Shown here piece by piece: positions 25,101 through 33,246 of a stretch of 64,000 nucleotides of DNA (positions are counted from its first letter, which is position 1; each line of letters opens with the position of its first letter). Both the position numbers and the translations under genes were made by a program. The notes under the pieces were generated by a model. The model was not told where the DNA came from and made no database searches. It worked only from the letters and a program-made list of their open reading frames with translations. Source of the stretch: Streptomyces griseoluteus (lineage in GTDB: Bacteria; Actinomycetota; Actinomycetes; Streptomycetales; Streptomycetaceae); assembly GCF_004784465.1 (NCBI RefSeq), contig NZ_SRRU01000008.1:124001-188000 (forward strand). Direction: 5' to 3'.

Positions 25101-28100
25101 TGACCTCGGCCCGCAGAGCCGGGTCGGCGTCACGCAGCGCCTCGTGCGTGCCCGCCCACCGGTCCTGTGCGGCCGCCACCCAGTCCAGGTCCTCGTAGCC
25201 GATCTCCAGCAGGCCGGTCTGCTCCAGGTTCGGCATCGTGATGCGCCAGCCGCGCTCCAGGTCCAGATAGAGCCGGAACGCGATCACGTCGCGAAGGGTT
25301 TTGGCGGCGTTCCGGGCCAGGGAGGGAGGCAGATCACTCTCACCCGTGTAGTCGGCCGGGTCCATGGCGAGTGCGTTCGTGACCGCGGAAGCCAGGTCCT
25401 CGTGGTGGACGCCGTCCTCACCGGCGTCCAGAGCCGCCCGGTACAGAGCCCCCCGCAACTGCGTGATCTGCACGAAGTCGTTGAAGTGTCCCGCCTGGAG
25501 GGACGCGTCCTGCCGGTTGTCGACGAACGTGAGGAGCTTGCGCGCCTCCTTGTCGAGGACTTCCTCCGGCACCGACTTCAGCGACCGCACCACCGACGCC
25601 GAGATCAGCGAGGTCGCGGAGGAGCGGCCCTCCTGGTCGAGCGTCGCCAGTTTCGCGAAGTCCCGGCCGCGCGTCTGCTCGTACGCGACACCGCAGTGCA
25701 GGCAGAAGAGGAAGGGCGAGGGGATGAACGCGGCCTGGAGTTCGCCGCTCCCTTCGCGGCCGAACGGATCCACCGTGACGGCGCGCGGCACGCGGTCGCG
25801 GTACGGCTTCTTCACGACCTCCTGTCCCTTGTCGTCCAGCTCCAGCCAGGACTCGGGCAGACGGCGATCGTCCACGGCGTACTGCATGTTCGAGGGCCAC
25901 GCCCGTTCGTGGTCGACGTACAGGTAGCCGTCACCCTGCCGGCCGCCCGTCGCGGACGTGTCCCGGCGCGCCTCGTACCGGACCTCGCCGTCCTTCTCGG
26001 TGCGCCACACGGTCAGATACTCCTGGCCGCACTCCCGGCAGAACGCCAACGGCATCAGCAACTTGCCGTTGCTTCCCGGCTGTTCGAGCTGGTACGAGCG
26101 GGTGAGGTGGCGGGAGAGCTTGTCCTCCAGGGTGACGTACACGGTGTCGCCCTTGGAGAGGAACTGGTGCAGCCGGAACGCGAACAGCGGCCGCTCGGTC
26201 ACCGGGTGGCGGGCCTGAGAGCCGGCCTCCAGAGTGGCGCGGATCGCGGCGGCGCACTGTTCCTCGGCGACCCCGGACTGCTCGTGCAGCTCCTTCGCCG
26301 CCACCTCGATCTTCGTGGGCTGCTGGCGGACCAGCCGCCCCGTGGCCGCGTCGGTGGCCAGGCCGAAGCGCGATTCGATCCAGCGGGCCAACGGGTCGCG
26401 TACGAGATCGTCGTAGGCGCGAGGAGCTGCGGGGGAGTTGAGACGCTCGGCGGGGACGGCATCGGGTGATTCGTGGGTGGCGCGGACCAGCGTCTCGCCG
26501 ATGACGTGTTCGGGGCGCACCGGCGTACCGAACAGGGTGCTCGCCACTCCGGCCACGACGTTCTTCTGGTCGTCGAGCGTGCCCTCCGTCGACATGGTGG
26601 CCGAGGTGCCGATGCACTGGAGGTTCTGCGCCTGGCAGGCCTCGCGGACCCGGCGGATCAGCAGGGCGACGTCGGCGCCCTGACGACCGCGATAGGTGTG
26701 CAGCTCGTCGAAGACGAGGAACTCGAGCCCCCGCGCCATCTTGATGAGAATCGCCCTGTCGGCGGGGCGGGTCAGCATCAGTTCGAGCATGACGTAGTTG
26801 GTGAGCAGGATGTCCGGCGGGTTGTCGCGGATCTCCTTGCGCTTCTCATCGTCCTCCTGGCCCGTGTACCGGGCGAAGGTCACCGGCTCGTGTCCCGCGC
26901 CGTAACCGTCGCGCAGATACTTCTCCAGCTCCTTGAGCTGGCTGTTGGCGAGTGCGTTCATCGGGTAGACGATGATCGCCCGTACCCGCTTCTCGGTGTT
27001 GGGGCCCTCGGCGTCGCGGTCGTGAAGCACCTTGTTCACGATCGGCACGATGTAGGCGAGTGACTTGCCGGAACCGGTACCCGTCGTCAGCACGTACGAG
27101 GCACGCGACTTGGCGGCGTCGATGGCCTCACGCTGATGTTGGTGGAGTGTCAGCGGGCGACCGTCGGGAACCGTGCCGCCCTCGGTCTTCTTCGCCTGGA
27201 AGATACGGGCGCACTCGTCGTGGAGCACCTTCTGGCCGGCGAGTTCGACCACTGTGCCGCCGCCCTGGAAGAACGGGTTCAGCGACAGCCAGGGGTCGGG
27301 CCACTGCGACTTGTTGTTGAGGTCGTCCTCTACGAACGCCGAGATGCGGTCGTCACGGATGACGGTGCCGCCCTCGGTGAAGGAGCGGTAGTCCTTGATG
27401 AGCGTGCGGTGGACACCGAAGACGTCCATGCCCGCGCCGGAGTTGGCGGGAGCCACCGTCTTCGGCGCCGAAGTGGCCCGCTGCGGGGGGGCCTGGGCGG
27501 CAGGGGTGCGGAAAGGGCGGGTCGGATCCAAGGCGCTCCAGTGCGGCAGCGGCGAGACGTCGCCGTCATGACCGGCCAGGGGGAGGAGCGCGTCGCGTAC
27601 GGTCACCGCGTCGGCGGGACGGGCTGCCGGGTCTTTGGCGACAAGACGGTCGACGAGCCGGATGAGCTCAGTGGGAATCCCGCTCCGGATGAGGGTGATG
27701 GACGTCGGTTCTTCGCGGGTGTGCTTGGCGGCCAGCTCGAAAGGGGACTCGCTAGTGAACGGGGGTACGCCCACGAGCATTTCGTAGAGCACGCAGCCCA
27801 GTGCGTACAGATCGGCGGCCTGCGTGACCTGCTTGGCCTCGAACTGCTCCGGAGCCATGTAGCGGGCGGTGCCGACGCTGACGCCCGTGCTCGTCAGCCG
27901 CGCTTCGTCCGGATCGTCGACGATGCGACCCATACCGAAGTCGAGGACCTTGACGATGCCGCCCTGGGTCAGCATGACGTTGGCGGGCTTGAGATCACGG
28001 TGGACGACACCGGCGGCATGCGCGGCGGCGAGACCGGAAGAGATCTGGGCGGCGATCGCCGCGGCCCAGGTGACGGGAAGTTGCCGCTCCTCCCCTAGGA

Positions 28101-28437
28101 GATCGCGCAGCGTCTCGCCGTTCAGGAGTTCCATGGCGAGGTAGGGCAGACCGTCATGATCCTCCGCCACCCCGCCGTCGACGATCCGGGTGAGGTTGGG
28201 GTCGTCGAGGCGTCGCATGATGCGCACTTCACGGGCGAAGCGTTCGGCGGCCTTGGGGTCGGCGGCGGTGTCGATCCGGGTACCGGTACGGCGGCGCAGG
28301 ATGGTCTTGACGGCGACCGTGCGCTCAGCAGTGCCTTCGGCGGCCCGGAGATCCTCGGCCCGATGGACCTCTCCCATGTTGCCCTTGCCGATGACATGCC
28401 CGATGCGGAACCTGCCGCCCAGCAGCTCCTGACTCAC
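22141..28437 (-). CDS. Ser/Thr kinase-helicase-DUF1998 fusion with nuclease-like tail
   Basis: This 2098-residue protein joins four modules. An N-terminal Ser/Thr kinase (about 8-285) has VAVK, HRDLKPAN at 146-153 and DFG at 166-168, apparently active. An SF2 helicase core has Walker A TGTGSGKS at 452-459 and DELH near 577. Motifs V and VI are displaced far downstream (GVDIS near 1335, QRSGRAGR at 1358-1365) by a long insertion with CRECG and CLHCG metal-binding knuckles and the DUF1998-type FVDNRQDASLQAGHFNDF. Another zinc site (CAKCGYHH..CQMC) and an MZB/DUF1998 end with PCALGCYECL follow. The last 90 residues (MPDFVYRLPGGNVAVFVDTP) look like a PD-(D/E)XK or Vsr-type fold. It leads the DISARM-like operon and may fuse DrmA- and DrmB-like functions to a kinase. 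GTG 28437 follows AGGGGGG by 6 bases; the frame is open to ATG 28515. Confidence 0.85.
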   Translation of the reverse strand: MSQELLGGRFRIGHVIGKGNMGEVHRAEDLRAAEGTAERTVAVKTILRRRTGTRIDTAADPKAAERFAREVRIMRRLDDPNLTRIVDGGVAEDHDGLPYLAMELLNGETLRDLLGEERQLPVTWAAAIAAQISSGLAAAHAAGVVHRDLKPANVMLTQGGIVKVLDFGMGRIVDDPDEARLTSTGVSVGTARYMAPEQFEAKQVTQAADLYALGCVLYEMLVGVPPFTSESPFELAAKHTREEPTSITLIRSGIPTELIRLVDRLVAKDPAARPADAVTVRDALLPLAGHDGDVSPLPHWSALDPTRPFRTPAAQAPPQRATSAPKTVAPANSGAGMDVFGVHRTLIKDYRSFTEGGTVIRDDRISAFVEDDLNNKSQWPDPWLSLNPFFQGGGTVVELAGQKVLHDECARIFQAKKTEGGTVPDGRPLTLHQHQREAIDAAKSRASYVLTTGTGSGKSLAYIVPIVNKVLHDRDAEGPNTEKRVRAIIVYPMNALANSQLKELEKYLRDGYGAGHEPVTFARYTGQEDDEKRKEIRDNPPDILLTNYVMLELMLTRPADRAILIKMARGLEFLVFDELHTYRGRQGADVALLIRRVREACQAQNLQCIGTSATMSTEGTLDDQKNVVAGVASTLFGTPVRPEHVIGETLVRATHESPDAVPAERLNSPAAPRAYDDLVRDPLARWIESRFGLATDAATGRLVRQQPTKIEVAAKELHEQSGVAEEQCAAAIRATLEAGSQARHPVTERPLFAFRLHQFLSKGDTVYVTLEDKLSRHLTRSYQLEQPGSNGKLLMPLAFCRECGQEYLTVWRTEKDGEVRYEARRDTSATGGRQGDGYLYVDHERAWPSNMQYAVDDRRLPESWLELDDKGQEVVKKPYRDRVPRAVTVDPFGREGSGELQAAFIPSPFLFCLHCGVAYEQTRGRDFAKLATLDQEGRSSATSLISASVVRSLKSVPEEVLDKEARKLLTFVDNRQDASLQAGHFNDFVQITQLRGALYRAALDAGEDGVHHEDLASAVTNALAMDPADYTGESDLPPSLARNAAKTLRDVIAFRLYLDLERGWRITMPNLEQTGLLEIGYEDLDWVAAAQDRWAGTHEALRDADPALRAEVMKALLNEMRRSLAIDVSYFRDDFDSLQRASEERLIDPWVLSAADKPKVGTAYPHPSRPGMDRSALFLSARGKFGKYLRRADTSFKKLDPADLQLVIEELLKVLAKAGLVKEVTEAPQRAGRYRRSPAPTATGYRVAAQSLVWRAGKGERGTHDPLTRTYQSGDGPRVNTFFRDLYRDAAGALSGLFAREHTAQVSPEEREQREEAFRKAELKLLYCSPTMELGVDISQLNAVMMRNVPPTPANYAQRSGRAGRSGQPALVTTYCATGNSHDQYYFRRSERMVAGAVAPPRLDLANEDLVLSHLQGIWIAEAGLKLGRALPDVLDVSYPETGERPSPALQLLPDILAASLDESAQHRTVDAALRVLGPLLPEFADTTWWHDDWIQDRVRTVPERFDRAFDRWRQLFRAALDDQYIQNKRRLDYSLTESDRLRANARRREAETQLNLLMNESVDSKSVLSDFNPYRYLASEGFLPGYSFPRLPLAAYIPTIGRRRGDGDYLQRPRFLAIREFGPGALIYHEGARYQVTRIQLPPDSSGDLATSEARRCAKCGYHHDPAERQDRCQMCDEPLGPATHGLLQLHTVYTTRRERISSDEEERRRAGFRLETSYRFQDHGARKGRLNASVADASGVPLAGLAYGDSATIRITNLGRVRAKKDEPAGYWLDLADGRWMNDKDASEASGDSSELPVVDEDGKERRRKKRVIPYVEDRRNILVVTLDEPLPEPVALSLMYALERGIEAAFELEDAELSSELLPPDGGPRDRFLFTEAAEGGAGVLRRLQAEPDALAKAARYALQICHFAGDGTDLGGPHPDRPCALGCYECLLTYGNQLDHSLISRHAARELLVRLASAMARREERGESRTEQFRRLTEQAPAAPTAVEPSAAAELVANGDFLGWAKTRGLHLPDEANPFLTEANAMPDFVYRLPGGNVAVFVDTPDKEQDTFRDEDAEDRLFNASWDVVRFPHGDDWDAIASANARYFGTPTAN

Positions 28438-28582
28438 CGCTGCCCCCCTCGCCTTCGCCGTCTTGTTCCCGCACCCGATCGGGGCCTGGGAGCAGAAGGT
28501 GCCCCCTGCACGCATTGCCGCACAGCTCCTCGTGGCCGAGCGAGAGTGTGGCGTCCGCCACGGTACACGTGGAGGTTGAATC

Positions 28583-28615
28583 TAGATAGGAGTCAATCCG
28601 TTGACGTTGTCAACG
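28583..28615 (-). promoter_or_regulatory. Candidate promoter and operator of the DISARM-like operon
   Basis: On the minus strand TTGACA (28613-28608) and TATCTA (28588-28583) could be -35 and -10 boxes, though the 19-base spacer is long. The -35 lies inside a perfect palindrome, CGTTGAC-GTT-GTCAACG, at 28599-28615, so a repressor could block it. The leader to GTG 28437 would be about 140 bases. Confidence 0.35.
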
Positions 28616-28772
28616 CGTTACCAACGTGCTGGCGGTGTTACCGGGTGGGCGTGGGGCGTTGGGAGGTACCAGTCCGTCGGAGGGTATGGCACGCCGGAGG
28701 GCTCGTCCGGGGTCGAGTCCGGGAGTGGGGCCGGGGCTGGTTCGGGGGGTGAGGGTGATCGTGGGCCGGGGT

Positions 28773-29540
28773 TGAAGGCCCGCCCTGGCGGAGCTCCTGG
28801 CCCGGCTTCGGCGTGCGACGGTCGACGGCGCTGTGCCGGAATCCGTGTGCGTGGCGCACGCTCGCGCGCCGGGGCTCGGTGGCGTCGAGCTGGAGCGGCT
28901 GCGTGAGGAGCTGGCCAGGCTTGGGCTGCCCGTCCGGGGTGCGGCTGTGCATGCAGGTGGTGACAGTCCAGATGTGGAAAAGGTTGCACGAACTGGTGAG
29001 GAAAATGTGTGTGATGCCGCCTGGCCCTTCAATGGCGCCGTCAGCGCCCCGATGAACCGGTATGCCGACCCCGAGGGATACGAGTCGGCGGGGCTCGCCG
29101 ACGGCTCCCTTCCCGTTGCCGGAAGCGGCGATCGGCGGGGGCGTCGGGGACCTTACGGCCGCTGTGGCCGCTGCCATGGCTGTCCTCGAGAGCGACCGGT
29201 TTCGGCGACGGCCGGACACACATCTGCTGACCGCCGAGGCGGAGGTCGGACTTGCCGTGCTGGTCCGGGGCGGACCGGACTACGGTGGAGGAAGCCGACG
29301 ACGAAACGCTGCGCAGCCTGCCTGCCGACGATCTCCGTATCCGCGCACGGGACTCTTCGTCCTGCACATTCAGCGGCTCGTGCACAAGATGGTTCCCCGG
29401 TATCTGGATCGGGGTCCGGACTATGACGACCTGTTCCATCACGGCGCGTTGGGGCTGATGCGGGCAGCGCGGAAGTTCAACCGGCCAAGGGCTTGAAGTT
29501 CTCGACGTACGCGACCTGGTGGTCCGCCGGTCGACGTCGG
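28773..29540 (+). pseudogene. Decayed sigma-70 family factor
   Basis: Pieces of a primary-type sigma factor appear in order but in changing frames. The N-terminal region is ALAELLARLRRATVDG and VELERLREELARLGLPV (about 28780-28935). Region 1.2-like LLTAEAEVGLAVLVRGG lies near 29225. Region 2 is VLHIQRLVHKMVPRYLDRG and DYDDLFHHGALGLMRAARKFN (about 29360-29480). After another shift GLKFSTYATWW (about 29492-29524) gives regions 2.3-2.4. Regions 3 and 4 are missing; the SpoIIE gene begins 2 bases later on the other strand. At least three frame changes make it non-functional. Confidence 0.75.
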
Positions 29541-29541
29541 C

Positions 29542-32358
29542 TCACAAACCGGGATCATCGAACTGGCCGAGGTCGAACTGGTCGAGAAGGAAGTCGACCG
29601 GTGCGGGGCCCGAGGCGGCGGATTCGCTGTCGTGAAGAGGCTGCTCCGTCCAGATGACCTTGCCGCGGGTCGTGTACCGCGTTCCCCACCGCTGCGCGAA
29701 CTGCGCCACCAGAAACAGCCCCCGCCCGCCTTCGTCCGTGGTCTCCGCCCGCCGAAGGCGCGGCGAGGTACCGCTGCCGTCCGAGACCTCGCAGATCAGA
29801 CAGCGTCCGTGCAACAGCCGCACGCCGACCGGTGGCGAGCCGTACCGGATCGCGTTCGTGACCAACTCGCTGACGATCAGCTCTGTGGCGAATCCGGTCT
29901 CCTCCAGCCCCCACTCCCGCAACGTCTCCCTGCAGCGCGCCCGCACCGAGGGCACCACCGCCGGATCGGGCGGCACGTCCCACTCGGCCACGCACGAGGG
30001 CGGGAACATCCGGGTACGTGCCGTCAGCAGCGCGATGTCGTCGGAGGGGTGTGAGGGCTTCAGCGCGTCGATCACCGCCTGACACGTCTCCTCCGGAGTG
30101 CGTTTCCCGGACCCGTCCAAAGCCCGGCGCAGCCGCTCCACCCCGACGTCGAAGTCGTGGGTGCGGTTCTCCACCAGGCCGTCGGTGTACAGCACCAGTT
30201 GGGAACCCTCCGGCAGGGACACCTCGACGCTCTCGAAGGGGTAGCCGCCCAGACCGAGGGGCGCCGAGACCGGCACACCGAGGCAGGTGACCGTCCCGTC
30301 CGGGCGCACCACCACCGGTTCCGGGTGTCCCGCACGGGCCATCGTGCAGGTTCCCGCCACCGGGTCGTAAACCGCGTACAGACAGGTCGCTCCGGTCACC
30401 TCCTCCCCTTCCTGGCCATCCACGGCATCACCCATGTTCTTCTCGTTGTCCATGCGCACGACCAGGTCGTCCAGGTTCCCGAGCACCTCGTCCACGGGCA
30501 GGTCCAGGGTGGAGAAGTTGTGCACAGCGGTGCGCAGCCGGCCCATCGTCGCCGCCGCGTGCAGCCCGTGACCGACGACGTCACCCATCACCAGGGCCAC
30601 GCGCGCGCCCGGAAGCGGGATGACGTCGAACCAGTCCCCGCCCACCCCCGCCTCCGAGGGCAGATACCGCCAGGCCACCTCCAGCGCGTCCTGCTCAGGC
30701 TGTCCACGCGGCAGCAGACTGCGCTGCAGCGCCACCGCCATCGTGTGCTCCCGGGTGAACCGCCGCGCGTTGTCGATGGCTACCGCCGCCCGTACGGCCA
30801 GTTCCTCCGCGAAGGCGAGATCCTCCGGCTCGAACGCGGGGGAATCCGCCATCCGGTAGAAGTTCGCCACGCCCAGCGGTATGCCCCGCGCCCGCAGCGG
30901 CACGGCCACCAGCGACCGCAGCCCGCCCTCCAGGGCCTTCCAGGCGCGCTCCGGGTCCTGTTCCCACCAGCCTTCTGACCGGCGCAGGTCCGTCTCCAGT
31001 AGCCCCCGTCCCTCCTGCAGGGTCCGCATCTGCGGGGTGCGGGGCGAGAACGCGATCACTTCGTCCAGCGGATATACCGGTATCGACCGCGGTTCGCCGC
31101 CGATCGCCGCCCGGCGCAGATGCCGCCAGCCCTCCGCCGTCGGCTCCCACCCCCGCAGCACCGTGTCGAGCAGATCCACCGTCACGAGGTCGGCGAACTG
31201 TGGCGCCGCCACGTCGGCCAGCTCCTGGGCCGTACGCCTCACATCCAGCGTCGTCCCGATCCGCACCCCCGCCTCGTACAGCAGCTTCAGCCGCTCCCGC
31301 GAGACCTCGGCCCGACCCGAGATCTCCGCCAGCTCCGTGGTGTCCCGGAGGGTCACCACGCTGCCTCCCCGGTCGCCCTGCGGGTACGTCGGCCGTTTGT
31401 TCACCGCCAGCAGTCGGTCCCCCGCGCGAACCACCTCGTCGGTGACCTCCTCCCGCGACGACAGCAGGCTCACGACCGGCTCCGGCAGTCCCAACTCCCG
31501 CACCGAGCGCCCCCGCACGTCAGCCGGCAGTCCGAGAAGCCGCGTCGCCTCGTCGTTCGCCAACAGCAGCCGTCCGTCGGCGTCGGTGATCAGCACCCCT
31601 TCCCGCACGGCGTGCAGGACCGCGTCGTGGTGCTCGTACAGCTGTGCCAGCTCCACCGGAGCCAGGCCGTAGGTCTGCCGCCGCAGCCGCCGGGACACCA
31701 GCGTCATTCCCGTGATGGCCAGCGCCAGCGCGACCGCGCCGCTGGCCAAGATGATCGGCAGCTGCGGCAGCCACAGCCCCGCCGCGTTCTTGACCGTGAT
31801 TCCGGCGGAGACCAGGCCGACCACCTTGCCGCGCGAGTCGGTCACCGGGACCACCGCCTGCACGGCCGTCCCCCGGCCCGCGGGAACAGGCGGCCCACCG
31901 ACCTGCTCGACAACGGTACGGCCCTTCAGCGCCGGTGCGATATCGCCGACGAACTTCTTCCCGATCTCCCGCGGATAGGGGTACGTGTAACGAATCCCCT
32001 TCGTGCTCAGGACGACGATGAAATCCATGCCTGTGCGCTTGCGCGCCGCCTCGGCCCGCGGCTGGAGCACCGCTGAGGGGTTTCGGCTCTGCAGTGCCGC
32101 GGCCACGCCAGGGGCACTCGCGAACGACTGGGCCGCGACGACCGACTCCCGTCGCCCTTGCTGCAGAGCGTCACTCGCCGCCTGGAGCACCATGCCCACC
32201 ACCGCGGCCACCACCAGCAGGACCACGATGACGACCTGGAGGAGGAACACCTGACCGGCCGCACTGCGCAGGTCGATCCGGCGAGCGCGACCGTTGCGCG
32301 AGCGTCCGACGGGCGGATGACGTCCCGGGCCCGGAGGGCGTCCGGAGAATGCCTCCAT
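29542..32358 (-). CDS. Membrane SpoIIE-type phosphatase with sensor, PAS, GAF and ATPase domains
   Basis: The 938-residue protein is an environmental regulator of the sigma-factor partner-switching type. One membrane span (37-59) leads to an extracytoplasmic CACHE-like sensor (60-200), and a second (200-221) is followed by PAS (240-345), GAF (355-530) and a PP2C/SpoIIE phosphatase (555-775). GGDWFD at 573-578 and GDVVGHG at 592-598 supply metal-binding aspartates. A C-terminal GHKL ATPase (about 800-910; SELVTNAIRYG, DEGGRGLFLVAQFAQRWG) could be an anti-sigma kinase. Phosphatase and kinase in one chain could set both directions of an anti-anti-sigma switch. No partner genes lie nearby, apart from the dead sigma factor convergent with it. 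Confidence 0.93.
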   Translation of the reverse strand: MEAFSGRPPGPGRHPPVGRSRNGRARRIDLRSAAGQVFLLQVVIVVLLVVAAVVGMVLQAASDALQQGRRESVVAAQSFASAPGVAAALQSRNPSAVLQPRAEAARKRTGMDFIVVLSTKGIRYTYPYPREIGKKFVGDIAPALKGRTVVEQVGGPPVPAGRGTAVQAVVPVTDSRGKVVGLVSAGITVKNAAGLWLPQLPIILASGAVALALAITGMTLVSRRLRRQTYGLAPVELAQLYEHHDAVLHAVREGVLITDADGRLLLANDEATRLLGLPADVRGRSVRELGLPEPVVSLLSSREEVTDEVVRAGDRLLAVNKRPTYPQGDRGGSVVTLRDTTELAEISGRAEVSRERLKLLYEAGVRIGTTLDVRRTAQELADVAAPQFADLVTVDLLDTVLRGWEPTAEGWRHLRRAAIGGEPRSIPVYPLDEVIAFSPRTPQMRTLQEGRGLLETDLRRSEGWWEQDPERAWKALEGGLRSLVAVPLRARGIPLGVANFYRMADSPAFEPEDLAFAEELAVRAAVAIDNARRFTREHTMAVALQRSLLPRGQPEQDALEVAWRYLPSEAGVGGDWFDVIPLPGARVALVMGDVVGHGLHAAATMGRLRTAVHNFSTLDLPVDEVLGNLDDLVVRMDNEKNMGDAVDGQEGEEVTGATCLYAVYDPVAGTCTMARAGHPEPVVVRPDGTVTCLGVPVSAPLGLGGYPFESVEVSLPEGSQLVLYTDGLVENRTHDFDVGVERLRRALDGSGKRTPEETCQAVIDALKPSHPSDDIALLTARTRMFPPSCVAEWDVPPDPAVVPSVRARCRETLREWGLEETGFATELIVSELVTNAIRYGSPPVGVRLLHGRCLICEVSDGSGTSPRLRRAETTDEGGRGLFLVAQFAQRWGTRYTTRGKVIWTEQPLHDSESAASGPAPVDFLLDQFDLGQFDDPGL

Positions 32359-32761
32359 ACACCCTTGATAACACCACTTCGGGCAAGAAGACGCAGATCG
32401 AATCCGTCACGCGGCTGCCGCTCGCAGCAGCAGACGGCGTCGGTGCGGGAAGGAACGAGCTGAGCGGGAGCAAGGCGTCGAGACCAGATGCCCGTCGGCG
32501 CGGCAGGCGTGGGTGGGCGGCTGACCGCCCCGGCTGCGGCGGTGATGTGCTGCGCGGCGAGCCGTGCGCCCTCGTTCCCGGCCGACCCCGTGGTGATTGC
32601 GTTCCTGGAAACCGGGCCGGTTCGCGGTCGGCGGCATCGTAGGCCCGACTCGGCAGGGGCCAGGAGCCTTCCGCCGGCGGAGCGCAAGATCAGCATCAGA
32701 CCGGACGGTACTCGGCTTGCTGACCTGCACCGCGGCAGGAGCCTGCTGCCCCGCCCTGCGA
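32359..32761. other. Intergenic, no gene recognised
   Basis: About 400 bases lie between the SpoIIE start and the end of the small gene of the TIR operon. Open frames here are compositionally odd and lack ribosome sites. The part next to 32358 must hold the SpoIIE promoter, but I see no clear -10/-35 pair. Confidence 0.4.
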
Positions 32762-33202
32762 CTATTCCCGGCGGGGGGACGGATCTGGCGGGAAGGCCAG
32801 GCCGGTGACGGTGCCGGCCTGGACGATCGGGCCGTGCTGGGTGCCGCCGGAGACGGTGTTGTGCACCGTTGCTGTGCGGCCCGCTGCGGCCGCCAGTCGG
32901 CGCAGCGACGCCCCGAGAGCACTTAGTTCCTCGCCGGTGAGCACCCCGGCTTCCACCAGCCCGCAGAGACGAGTCTGCCACTCGGCCGCGATGCCGGACG
33001 CGGCGCGCTCGTCCGCCGTGGTGCCCGTGAGGAGCAGCCGCGCACGCGCGTCGTCCAGGCCGGTGATCGCGACGGTGTCCGCGCCCGCACGTGCCAGGAA
33101 CCGGCCCATCAGTGCGCGGGCGTGAGTCCAGGAATCGGTGACCATGAGGGAGACCAGGGTGGTGGCCCCCGATGCCGCCATCGCGGCCAGTTCTGCGTCC
33201 AT
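32762..33202 (-). CDS. Small last protein of the TIR operon with VHN-type motif
   Basis: The 146-residue protein is mostly helical (LARAGADTVAITGLDDARARLLL, EWQTRLCGLVEAG). Near its C-terminus it has TVHNTVSGGTQHGPIVQAGTV, a glycine-rich strand-turn motif common in Streptomyces conflict proteins. A related motif is in the TIR protein of the same operon (VHNSIGDVSGTSVQAGDF). It starts 44 bases after the membrane protein. It may be an adaptor whose tail contacts the TIR or NTPase proteins; I do not recognise a named family. Confidence 0.6.
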   Translation of the reverse strand: MDAELAAMAASGATTLVSLMVTDSWTHARALMGRFLARAGADTVAITGLDDARARLLLTGTTADERAASGIAAEWQTRLCGLVEAGVLTGEELSALGASLRRLAAAAGRTATVHNTVSGGTQHGPIVQAGTVTGLAFPPDPSPRRE

Positions 33203-33246
33203 CGCGTCCTCCTGGATGCGCAGGGATGAAATGTCCCGATCGACGG

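Noticed and set aside
22207..26469. Very long plus-strand open frame opposite the kinase-helicase
   Set aside because: Its composition is arginine-, alanine- and glycine-rich without motifs and it is the mirror of a gene with clear domains; long antisense frames are usual in high-GC DNA.
22141..29541. Complete BREX or Pgl system
   Set aside because: No PglZ, BrxC/PglY or BrxL-type gene is seen; the helicase pair and DUF1998 fit DISARM better.
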